Assembly: GCF_026409565.1 (NCBI RefSeq)
Contig: NZ_CP112881.1
Location: 3,727,501-3,791,500, forward strand
Reading direction: 5' to 3'
Length of the DNA: 64,000 nucleotides
DNA from: Sneathiella aquimaris
GTDB taxonomy: Bacteria; Pseudomonadota; Alphaproteobacteria; Sneathiellales; Sneathiellaceae
Shown: positions 8,367-15,955 of the stretch, piece after piece
Layout: each line of letters starts with the position of its first letter
Numbering within the stretch: position 1 is the stretch's first letter
The notes under the pieces: generated by a model
What the model saw: only the letters and a program-made list of their open reading frames with translations
Told to the model about the DNA's origin: nothing
The model's database searches: none
Program-made: the position numbers and the translations under genes

Positions 8367-10255
8367 AGTTTTAACTCCGACATATCAGCATCTTTCTGGA
8401 CCCGAATAAAATGATCATCCCCCAAATCATACATCATGGCAGGGCTTTCATCACTGGCTGTAAACGGCCTTGCCCAGGCTTTTGGATCAGAAGCTTTTTC
8501 TTCCACAAGATGGGCGAAATCCAGTTTATGTTCCGGATCGGGCTCCGGGACAGCCGCCAAGAGCCGTTTTGTATAAGGATGCACCGGATTTTTAAACAAA
8601 ACATCGCGGGGCGCCGTTTCTACCAGTTTGCCTTGGCACATCACAGCAATTCGGTCCGCGATATAATCCACCACCGCCAAATTGTGAGAGATGAACAAAT
8701 AAGTAAGGCCCAACTCTTTTTGCAGGTCTTTCAGCAAATTCAGGATCTGCGCCTGAATTGATACATCCAGCGCAGAAACCGGCTCATCACAAATTAACAA
8801 ATCCGGTTTCAGGGCCAGGGCTCTTGCTATTCCGATACGCTGGCGCTGCCCGCCAGAGAAAGAATGAGGGTAGCGGCGCAGAAAACGGATATCCAGACCC
8901 ACGAGGTTCATCAATTCCTTGACCGTTTCCTCCCGCTCTTTCTGATTTCCAATATTGTGGATAACCAATGGTTCCGAAATAATATCAAAAACCGTCATCC
9001 GCGGATTGAGGGATGAAAAGGGATCCTGAAAGATAAACTGGACTTTTTCGCGATAATCGAACAGTTCTTTTTTGCCAAGATGCAGAACATCCAGATCCGT
9101 TCCCCGATCATTATAGGTAACAACCCCTTCTGACGCGGTGACGGCCCGAAGGATCAATTTTGACAAGGTCGTTTTTCCGCAACCGGACTCGCCGACCAGT
9201 CCCAGGCATTCCCCCGGCTTTATGTAAAAACTAACATCATCGACCGCCTTCACCGTACCGCCGGGCTTACTGCCCAGCATCGTTGTTTTACGGGTTGTGA
9301 ATGTTTTGCTTAAATTTTGGACCGATAAAATCGGTGGATCGTCATGTCCGCCCGGCTTGCGTGGATTGGCCTGACTTAAAAACCGGCTGTCTTTTTCGCG
9401 CTTGATTTCCCGGATCGGGGTCAACTTTTCCCCTTCTTTCATGTGAAAACGCGGAACAGCTTTCAGAAGAGCTTTCAGGTAGGGATGCCGCGGGTCACCA
9501 AAGATATCATCCAGTGTCCCCTGCTCCATGACCTTGCCATGATACATGACGACCACTTCGTCCGCCATACTGGCGACGACACCCAGATCATGGGTAATCA
9601 TCAAGATGGCCATTTTCAGTTGTTTCTGCAACGATTGCATCAAATCCAGGATCTGAGCCTGGATGGTCACATCAAGGGCCGTTGTCGGCTCATCCGCAAT
9701 AAGCAGGGCGGGGTTACAAATCATGGCCATGGCAATCATCGCCCGCTGCCGCAACCCGCCTGACAATTCAAAGGGATACGTGCTCAACGCCGCTTCAGGA
9801 TCCGGAAATCCAACCAGACGGAGCATATCCATGGTGATTTCCTGACCTTCCTGCTTTGTTTTCTTATGATGCAGGTGAAGGGCCTCGGAAATCTGGTCAC
9901 CGATCGTATGCAACGGGGACAGGGACGTCATCGGTTCCTGAAAAATAATCGTAATCCGCCCACCGCGAATTTCGCGCATTTCCCGGCTGTCTGGTTTCAG
10001 TTTTGCAATATCATAAAAATTGCCGGGCTTCTGGGGATCAAAAAATATGATTTCACCTTTTGAAATCCGTGCCGCTTTGGGAAGAATGGACATAATCGCC
10101 TGACTGATAACCGATTTACCAGAACCAGACTCGCCGACCAGCGCAACGGTTTTACCTTCAGGCACACGAAAACTCACACCATCGACGGCTTTGACAACAC
10201 CCTCGGCGACATGAAATTCAACTTTCAGATCACGAACCAGCAACACATTGGACAT
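8363..10255 (-). CDS. fused two-domain ABC ATPase (YejF/DppDF-like)
   Basis: A 630-residue protein with two complete ATPase domains in tandem. The first has Walker A GESGSGKS (41-48), signature [10 protein letters not shown] and Walker [13 protein letters not shown]. The second has Walker [10 protein letters not shown] (about 353-361), signature [15 protein letters not shown] and Walker [13 protein letters not shown]. Both carry the C-terminal oligopeptide-transporter extension ([12 protein letters not shown] and [14 protein letters not shown]). This fusion is the YejF arrangement, replacing separate DppD and DppF subunits. It is the first of the four importer genes here, whereas yejF is last in the usual yejABEF order. 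The small membrane-protein gene upstream ends only three bases before its start. Confidence 0.92.
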   Translation of the reverse strand: MSNVLLVRDLKVEFHVAEGVVKAVDGVSFRVPEGKTVALVGESGSGKSVISQAIMSILPKAARISKGEIIFFDPQKPGNFYDIAKLKPDSREMREIRGGRITIIFQEPMTSLSPLHTIGDQISEALHLHHKKTKQEGQEITMDMLRLVGFPDPEAALSTYPFELSGGLRQRAMIAMAMICNPALLIADEPTTALDVTIQAQILDLMQSLQKQLKMAILMITHDLGVVASMADEVVVMYHGKVMEQGTLDDIFGDPRHPYLKALLKAVPRFHMKEGEKLTPIREIKREKDSRFLSQANPRKPGGHDDPPILSVQNLSKTFTTRKTTMLGSKPGGTVKAVDDVSFYIKPGECLGLVGESGCGKTTLSKLILRAVTASEGVVTYNDRGTDLDVLHLGKKELFDYREKVQFIFQDPFSSLNPRMTVFDIISEPLVIHNIGNQKEREETVKELMNLVGLDIRFLRRYPHSFSGGQRQRIGIARALALKPDLLICDEPVSALDVSIQAQILNLLKDLQKELGLTYLFISHNLAVVDYIADRIAVMCQGKLVETAPRDVLFKNPVHPYTKRLLAAVPEPDPEHKLDFAHLVEEKASDPKAWARPFTASDESPAMMYDLGDDHFIRVQKDADMSELKL

Positions 10256-10258
10256 TCT

Positions 10259-10777
10259 TTATTTTCTTCCCCAACTAGCTGGCTGTATATCGCCGTGGTT
10301 ATTGGCGTAGATGCCAAGAATATCCAGATTTTGTGCTGTTGCCGAACTGAAAGAAAGACCTCTGCCCGCAGCAATGGTTGCGCAGATTTCCACCAAATCT
10401 TCGAAATCAGTGATCGTGGATTCAATCCTCAATCGAACACCTCTACCTTCCAACTTAAGCTGCATCCATCCCTTTTCTCCATCACGGCGTGTGGAAAAAT
10501 AGGAAACCGAGAATGCCTTAAGTTCCTCCCAATCAATACATTTAGCCTGTAATCCGGTTATGCAGATTTTATTTTCCGTAATACAGACTTTTGCAATATG
10601 CCTGTTTATTGCTCTTAAAGCATACAAGATAAACAGGCAAAGCAAAGCTCCCAATATATAAACAATGACAGATGATGGCCTCAACAACAAGAGGGGAAGC
10701 GCGGTTAGTCCAATTCCAATTCCCGCCCGCACATACTCGCGCATCACTTCCTTAAAAGGGTAGGTAAATACTTTCAT
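10259..10777 (-). CDS. small membrane protein of unknown function
   Basis: A 172-residue protein that I do not recognise by name. Two hydrophobic segments (about 17-33 and 37-54) form a hairpin, followed by a soluble region with alternating short strands (KVCITENKICITGLQAKCIDW, WMQLKLEGRGVRLRIES). This layout resembles bacterial PH-domain (YcxB or bPH-like) proteins, but that is only a fold-level guess. It sits immediately upstream of the importer ATPase with a three-base gap, so it is probably cotranscribed with the transporter. It may also continue the transcript of the glycan genes, which end 55 bases upstream. Confidence 0.65.
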   Translation of the reverse strand: MKVFTYPFKEVMREYVRAGIGIGLTALPLLLLRPSSVIVYILGALLCLFILYALRAINRHIAKVCITENKICITGLQAKCIDWEELKAFSVSYFSTRRDGEKGWMQLKLEGRGVRLRIESTITDFEDLVEICATIAAGRGLSFSSATAQNLDILGIYANNHGDIQPASWGRK

Positions 10778-10832
10778 CGTTTTTCAGGATCAACATCCGC
10801 CAGAATTTCAACCCGCCCCCTTGTCACTTTGA

Positions 10833-11591
10833 TTACTCCACTAGCGCCATAGCGCCGGGAAATGTCATCCATCTTACAGCTTTGTGACTGTTTAAAAAGG
10901 ACAGTAGTTTAAAAGTAATTTCCCAAATCGCCTCGTCATGAACAAGATGATGGGTCAACAGCCCGGTTGGTTCCAGCACATCAGCACCTCCCGACCGCCG
11001 CGCCTGCAGATGGCGGATCACAAGAGCAAGCACTTCTTTCTCGTCAAGGGCACTTCTGTTTCCGCGCCAGAAGATAGGGTCAACATGGGTATTTATTTCC
11101 ACAAGCCCCCCGTTGTGAACCGCATTTTCCCGAGCTCTATAGCGCGACAAACCAATAAATCCCGCGTCTGCAAGCGGGCCGAGCAAACGGGATGTGATCC
11201 GGTTCCAGGGAGGAACAAAGACGGGAAGATACTGACCACCGAACAATTCCTCCATCCGTGATTTACCGGACAGTATATCCGACAGGCTTTCGTCCACAGG
11301 GCGCGTGTCTGGAAATTCGCACTTCTTTTGTCCGGCATCTGCAAAGTTCTGATGCAGCACCCCATGTTGCAAAAACAGGCAGCCATCGGCCTCGTCTGCA
11401 ATATGTGGATCAACCCGATCTGGAATAACGGCAAGCCCCAGCGGAATATCCAGCGCAGCCCTTAACTGAAGCAAGCGCATGAACGCATCTGTTGGCTCGT
11501 TCAGATCGTCATCGCGCCACCAGAAGGTCGCCCTCTTGCCAGCGTCCAGCCATTGGTCCAGCTCAGCTTGCAATAGATCCCAATCAGCCAT
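10833..11591 (-). CDS. polysaccharide deacetylase-like protein
   Basis: A 252-residue NodB-fold protein. The start at 11591 (MADWDLLQAELDQWLDAG) is chosen because it overlaps the upstream glycosyltransferase stop by eight bases; a start 18 codons earlier would overlap that gene further. Active-site features of carbohydrate esterase family 4 are visible: the acidic pair in FWWRDDDL and the metal histidines in LQHGVLHQN (HGxxH). FVPPWNRIT also matches the family. It has no signal peptide, so it probably acts on a cytoplasmic glycan precursor. It is the last gene of the five-gene glycan set and likely removes an acetyl group from a sugar built by the neighbouring glycosyltransferases; the substrate is unknown. 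Confidence 0.8.
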   Translation of the reverse strand: MADWDLLQAELDQWLDAGKRATFWWRDDDLNEPTDAFMRLLQLRAALDIPLGLAVIPDRVDPHIADEADGCLFLQHGVLHQNFADAGQKKCEFPDTRPVDESLSDILSGKSRMEELFGGQYLPVFVPPWNRITSRLLGPLADAGFIGLSRYRARENAVHNGGLVEINTHVDPIFWRGNRSALDEKEVLALVIRHLQARRSGGADVLEPTGLLTHHLVHDEAIWEITFKLLSFLNSHKAVRWMTFPGAMALVE

Positions 11592-12747
11592 TTTTTTCTG
11601 CAACCCATTGTTTAAGAAGCGCCGCTGACCGGGTTCCTCCGTCAATATCGATCGATGCTTCAGATGGGGGCCCTTTCAGCGCCCTGTCCACTTGACCCGC
11701 CAATATCTCCGGTGTGAGCCCGGCTTCATTAGCAATATGAAGCACGCCTTTTTTCGCCAGCAGCTCTGCCCGTAACGTCTGTTCGGTCTCCACGCCCCCC
11801 GCATAAGGCACAATCACCGCCCGGCAACCGGCATAGAGAATTTCCATCACAGTATTGTAACCGCCCTGACTGATCGACAGATCACAATTCATCAGCAAAC
11901 TGGTAAAATCTTTTCGCGCCCTCTCCACAATAACCCCGGCGGGGGCCATCCCGCGAAGTTCTTGAAAAATCTCATCTTCGACGGTCGTTCCAACCATCAT
12001 GCGCCAGACCTTATCACGGGCAGAAGACAACGCCTTGGCTTTCATCGCGGTTTTCAAAAGTTCTGTTCCGACGGCTCCCCCGCCGCTGGACACAATCACC
12101 TCGCCCGCGCCGACCGGCTCTGCGCCTCCACGGACACCGGTGCGGTCAACCACATATCCGGTGTAGAAAATCTGGCCCTGAATTCGGGCGGTATGCGGAA
12201 AGGTCCGGTCGAGTGAAATAAGCTCTGGATCCCCATGAACCATGACTTTATCAAAATAGGTTTCGACAAGGGCCAGCATTTCGTCGTTCCGGCCGGGCTT
12301 GGTTTGGGCAACTAGAATATCCCGAACAGAGGAGACAATCAGAGGCGGCTTTCCTGACGCCTTTGCGGCTTTCAACAACGGTAATAATTCAAACCGCATC
12401 TGACGGCGCCCAAAAGGAAATAGCTCTGTAATCAGGATATCCGGTTGGATATCGTCATACAGATCCAGCAATTTTCCGGCGCGCATGTCGCGCCAACCAT
12501 CATCAATCTGATTTCCTTCTTCATCGACAAGTTCTTTAAAGAACAGATCGGTGGCTCGCGTGGCCGGCAGTTGAACAAGGTGCGCCCCGCCCAGATCGAT
12601 GTCGATCTTGTGCCCACCTGAAACAACGGTGACATCAAAACCGGATCGCACCAGATTTCGGGCAAGCGTCGCGGTTCTGCGAAGATGTCCAATCCCCAGA
12701 AGGTGCTGCACATAAAAAAGAACGCGGATGGGCAATAACTCGGTCAT
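11584..12747 (-). CDS. MurG/GT28-like glycosyltransferase
   Basis: A 387-residue protein with a GT-B glycosyltransferase pattern. The N-terminal Rossmann half begins VLFYVQHLLGIGHLRRTATL, with the glycine/His motif typical of family 28. The C-terminal half contains VSSGGGAVGTELL (about 227-239) and the nucleotide-sugar binding region SISQGGYNTVMEILYAGCRAVIVPYAGG, equivalent to the MurG donor loop. It lacks membrane helices and probably works at the cytoplasmic face. Its ATG overlaps the upstream phosphatase gene's stop by four bases. The donor sugar and acceptor cannot be determined. It belongs to the glycan cluster on positional grounds. Confidence 0.82.
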   Translation of the reverse strand: MTELLPIRVLFYVQHLLGIGHLRRTATLARNLVRSGFDVTVVSGGHKIDIDLGGAHLVQLPATRATDLFFKELVDEEGNQIDDGWRDMRAGKLLDLYDDIQPDILITELFPFGRRQMRFELLPLLKAAKASGKPPLIVSSVRDILVAQTKPGRNDEMLALVETYFDKVMVHGDPELISLDRTFPHTARIQGQIFYTGYVVDRTGVRGGAEPVGAGEVIVSSGGGAVGTELLKTAMKAKALSSARDKVWRMMVGTTVEDEIFQELRGMAPAGVIVERARKDFTSLLMNCDLSISQGGYNTVMEILYAGCRAVIVPYAGGVETEQTLRAELLAKKGVLHIANEAGLTPEILAGQVDRALKGPPSEASIDIDGGTRSAALLKQWVAEKNG

Positions 12748-13325
12748 GATGTCTCCAACGGAATATTCACGCAGTCAGGAAATATCCTGCCAGACGGGTC
12801 TACTTTAAATAAATGCACGCAGGACCAATCGAACGGAACTGGCGCTTTTTCAGTCATGTCCCAGTTGTAAGCCAGGGATTTCAAGGCGCGTATAATCCCT
12901 TTATGTGTAACGGCTATTGTTGGTTCAGACAATTCCATAAGCCAGGGTCGCAAACGCTCCTGAACCATGGCTGGGCTTTCCCCGGCAGGCGGCTGCATAT
13001 GAAGCCCCTTGGCTTCATTCTGACGCATTTCCTCTCCGTAAAGGGCTCGAAGCTCGGACAAGGTCTTACCGTCCCAGTCCCCCCAATCCATCTCAATAAT
13101 CCGCGGTTCGATATGCGGGGCTTCCGCCCCCAGCAGCAAAGCGGTCTCTTCCGCCCGTTTTAAGGGACTACTGACCCAGTTGAACGCGCGAAACCGGGCC
13201 GGGATACGAACCCCTTCAAGCGTTTTACGTCCGATATCACTTAACGGAATATCACGCCGCCCCTGAATACGTTTTTCAAGGTTCCATTCGGTTTTTCCAT
13301 GCCGGACAAGCAATAAAGGGATCAC
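12744..13325 (-). CDS. histidine phosphatase family protein (phosphoglycerate mutase fold)
   Basis: A 193-residue protein beginning MIPLLLVRHGKTEWN, the RHG catalytic motif of the histidine phosphatase superfamily. A second catalytic His lies in IAVTHKGIIRAL and an acid in IEMDWGDWDGKTLSE. The length fits the cobC/gpmB-type phosphatase branch. Since it lies inside a glycan operon with ATGA overlaps on both sides, a sugar phosphate or nucleotide-sugar intermediate is a plausible substrate. That is inference, because the family is highly promiscuous. Confidence 0.85.
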   Translation of the reverse strand: MIPLLLVRHGKTEWNLEKRIQGRRDIPLSDIGRKTLEGVRIPARFRAFNWVSSPLKRAEETALLLGAEAPHIEPRIIEMDWGDWDGKTLSELRALYGEEMRQNEAKGLHMQPPAGESPAMVQERLRPWLMELSEPTIAVTHKGIIRALKSLAYNWDMTEKAPVPFDWSCVHLFKVDPSGRIFPDCVNIPLETS

Positions 13326-14449
13326 GATAAAACCTCGCCGAGCTGTTGTTTTAACATGGATGAAGCCGCCTCCAACCCCCGTTTATCACGTGCAAAATTG
13401 GCTGCATTTTGTCCCAGCTGAGCTCGTAGATGCGGCTCATCCAGCAATTTCCGAATTGCCGCAGCAAACGCTGGCATATCTCCGGCAGGGCAAAGCAAGC
13501 CCGTTTTACCTGAAAGCACAACATCGGGAACACCGCGAATATCTCCCGCCACGGCTGGCAAGCCACAAGAGGCTGCTTCCAGAAATGTCATGCCATACGC
13601 CTCCCCATGGGCAGGCCAGACATACACATCCGCTTTTTTATACAAACCGAAAAGCGCCGGAGCCTCCAAAGCACCCAGAAACAAAAGCCGATCCTTTGCC
13701 GGTTCAAAGAACGAGCGAATAAGGTCTTTTTGTGGGCCATCCCCGACGACTGCCAATTGCCAATCATCTCCGCCGAGAAACCGGCAAGCCTCAGCAAGTT
13801 GTCTGTAGGATTGTAATTTATCGCCGCTTCTCATCATGGCAACAGTCAGTAAGAGCGATTTTTGACAATCCCACCCGGCATTCTCAAGCAACCGTTCCAC
13901 ATCTTTTTCGGCCAGCGCCGCGGGCTGTTCATCCAGAAAGGGCGGCAAATATACCAGAGCGTCCTGTCGGTCGAGCAATGGCTTCAGGCAGGCCCCATCC
14001 AGACGGGTCATATGAAACACCCGCGACGCCTGCTTTATCGCCTTTTCCGCGGCCTCATATCCCATGGCCCAAGGCCCCTCTTTCTGTTTAGGCGCATGGC
14101 TGGCTTCTGCGACAAAATACGGTATCCCAAAATGCCCCGACACTTTTGGGCCAATCCAGTCCGGAGCCTTGTGATACACATGATAGGTAAACCAGGCCTG
14201 TGGCCGCGCGGCGGGTTCTGTGTTTTCCAAAACCGAAATTATTCGTTCCGCCTCAGCCAATCCCGCTAAACGAACCTCTTCTTGGCAGGACTTATCGCCG
14301 TTTTTGTCGAAACTTCGAAATTCGCTATAAAGGTCAACCTCAAATCCAGCTTCACGCAATGCTTTCATCAACAATCTGGCCACCCGTCTGTCACCTGATG
14401 GGACAGGGTGGTTTGGTGATTTCATTGGTGCGTAAAAGCCAAGTTTCAT
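13322..14449 (-). CDS. glycosyltransferase family 4 protein
   Basis: A 375-residue GT-B glycosyltransferase. The C-terminal donor-binding domain has the GT4 hallmarks: LLFLGALEAPALFGLYKKADVYVWPA followed by EAYGMTFLEAASCGLPAVAG, where the EX7E-type glutamates sit, and a typical tail (LLDEPHLRAQLGQNAANFA). The N-terminal half begins MKLGFYAPMKSPNHPVPSGDRRVARLL, consistent with the acceptor-side Rossmann fold. It is cytoplasmic. It overlaps its neighbours by four bases on each side, indicating translational coupling in the glycan operon. Linkage and sugars are unknown. Confidence 0.87.
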   Translation of the reverse strand: MKLGFYAPMKSPNHPVPSGDRRVARLLMKALREAGFEVDLYSEFRSFDKNGDKSCQEEVRLAGLAEAERIISVLENTEPAARPQAWFTYHVYHKAPDWIGPKVSGHFGIPYFVAEASHAPKQKEGPWAMGYEAAEKAIKQASRVFHMTRLDGACLKPLLDRQDALVYLPPFLDEQPAALAEKDVERLLENAGWDCQKSLLLTVAMMRSGDKLQSYRQLAEACRFLGGDDWQLAVVGDGPQKDLIRSFFEPAKDRLLFLGALEAPALFGLYKKADVYVWPAHGEAYGMTFLEAASCGLPAVAGDIRGVPDVVLSGKTGLLCPAGDMPAFAAAIRKLLDEPHLRAQLGQNAANFARDKRGLEAASSMLKQQLGEVLS

Positions 14450-15717
14450 GATGGATTATCTGTTTTGTCTGGAGCAGTTTTAAGTCCGAATTTTGCCGCC
14501 AGTCTGTCAATCCATTTAGACGCGTCAAATTTTTGCCGAAGAATTTCATCCCCGCGATCGGCAAATGCCTGACGTTTAGCCGGAAACACGATCATATTTT
14601 CAAGCGCCGCCGCCAAAGATACTGGGTCACGCTGCGGTACAAGAAGACCACTTTCACCGTTCTCAATCAATTCGGGAATAGCGGAAACCTCTGTTGATAC
14701 TACCGCCACTTTCTGGCTTTGTGCCTCCATCAATACATTGGGCAATCCATCACGGTCGCCATCATCTGCGATCCGACTTGCCAGGACGAAAATGTCGGAT
14801 GCCTTAAGGTTTTCCAGAACGTCTTTTTGTGACAGCGCACCGCGCCAGGTAATCCGATCAGACAATCCAAGTTCTGCTGCCTGCTGTTTTAAATCCTTTA
14901 ATAAGCCACCCCCGCCAATATGGGTAAAATGCCACTGCAGGTCTTCTGGCAGAATGGCCAACGCCTTCAGCAGATCATCATACCCCTTTTTTGTCACGGC
15001 ACGGCCAACAGAAATGATTTTCACGGGTGCGGCAGCGTCCCGCCCATCGTTGACATGGTTTTTATCAGGTGCCACAGGAAAGCGGGACAAATCAAGCCCG
15101 TGATATAACAAAGAGACCGTTTCAGGATTTGACGCCAGTTTTCGCAAATAATGTGTGTTGAAACTGGTGCAGGTCACCAGCCATTTCAGATCATCCAGTT
15201 TTTCTGACAGTTCCCATTCTTCAGATGTCCAGATATCTTTGGCATGCGCCGAGCAGGACCAGTCCAACCCTGTCATATGTGCCGCATACCGCGCGACAGA
15301 CGCGGGCGTATGCAAGAAATGCGCATATAATTCGCGGCTGCCTTCCGGCATTTCTGCGGCCAGGACCAACGCCTGCCCAAAGCGGCGTCCACGATTGGAA
15401 GTCACTCCCCTTAAAAAATCACGGATCCAGATCGACTTCGCTTTCTTATATCCTGGAAAATGTCTGGCTTTCTTCCATGCGCGCCAGACGCGACCCGGTT
15501 CCTGATACAAATATTCTGGTAAATATGTAACAGGCGCCTGAATTTCATCGTGGATCGGATGGGTTGTTTTATCCGTCGGATGACGCAGAGAAATCAGATG
15601 CAGCCGCAACCCCTTTTTTTCCAGGGCCAGTAATTCCTGCGCGATAAAGGTTTCAGAAAGGCGCGGATATCCTTTCAGCACAACGGTTATTACATTCTGT
15701 GGTTCTGAATTTGACAA
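14446..15717 (-). CDS. glycosyltransferase family 4 protein, first gene of the glycan operon
   Basis: A 423-residue GT-B glycosyltransferase of the type found in exopolysaccharide clusters. Key features are GYPRLSETFIAQELLALEKKG at the start, VGRAVTKKGYDDLLKALAIL in the middle and the donor-site region DGLPNVLMEAQSQKVAVVSTEVSAIPELI. The middle segment LYHGLDLSRFP is also typical of GT4. It is the promoter-proximal gene of the minus-strand set and reads away from the divergent ABC-like gene at 15956. Its stop overlaps the start of the next glycosyltransferase gene by four bases. Confidence 0.87.
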   Translation of the reverse strand: MSNSEPQNVITVVLKGYPRLSETFIAQELLALEKKGLRLHLISLRHPTDKTTHPIHDEIQAPVTYLPEYLYQEPGRVWRAWKKARHFPGYKKAKSIWIRDFLRGVTSNRGRRFGQALVLAAEMPEGSRELYAHFLHTPASVARYAAHMTGLDWSCSAHAKDIWTSEEWELSEKLDDLKWLVTCTSFNTHYLRKLASNPETVSLLYHGLDLSRFPVAPDKNHVNDGRDAAAPVKIISVGRAVTKKGYDDLLKALAILPEDLQWHFTHIGGGGLLKDLKQQAAELGLSDRITWRGALSQKDVLENLKASDIFVLASRIADDGDRDGLPNVLMEAQSQKVAVVSTEVSAIPELIENGESGLLVPQRDPVSLAAALENMIVFPAKRQAFADRGDEILRQKFDASKWIDRLAAKFGLKTAPDKTDNPS

Positions 15718-15955
15718 TCTGCATGCCCTGAATATTTGGATCCTGCTCCCCTGATTAAGCGTAGTTCTGGTGAATTACAACCAACAATCGCGGGCAAAAA
15801 AAACCGTTCATAAAAAAGTGTTCAGAGCTTGGAACTTATTTATGGTTGCATCATCTCTAATTTTGAAACAGTGTTAACGGCTATAACCAAATCGGGGAAT
15901 GGCCAGGACAGGGATCATGCGATGACCTGCAATTGGCTGAAATGGACTGCGTTGT
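15718..15955. promoter_or_regulatory. divergent control region between glycan operon and ABC/cNMP operon
   Basis: A 238-base gap between two divergent operons, so it should hold both promoters. It contains an A-rich block (around 15800-15830) and AT-rich DNA near 15838-15895. I could not fix a convincing -35/-10 pair on either strand. No Shine-Dalgarno sequence is visible before the ATG at 15956. Confidence 0.5.
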
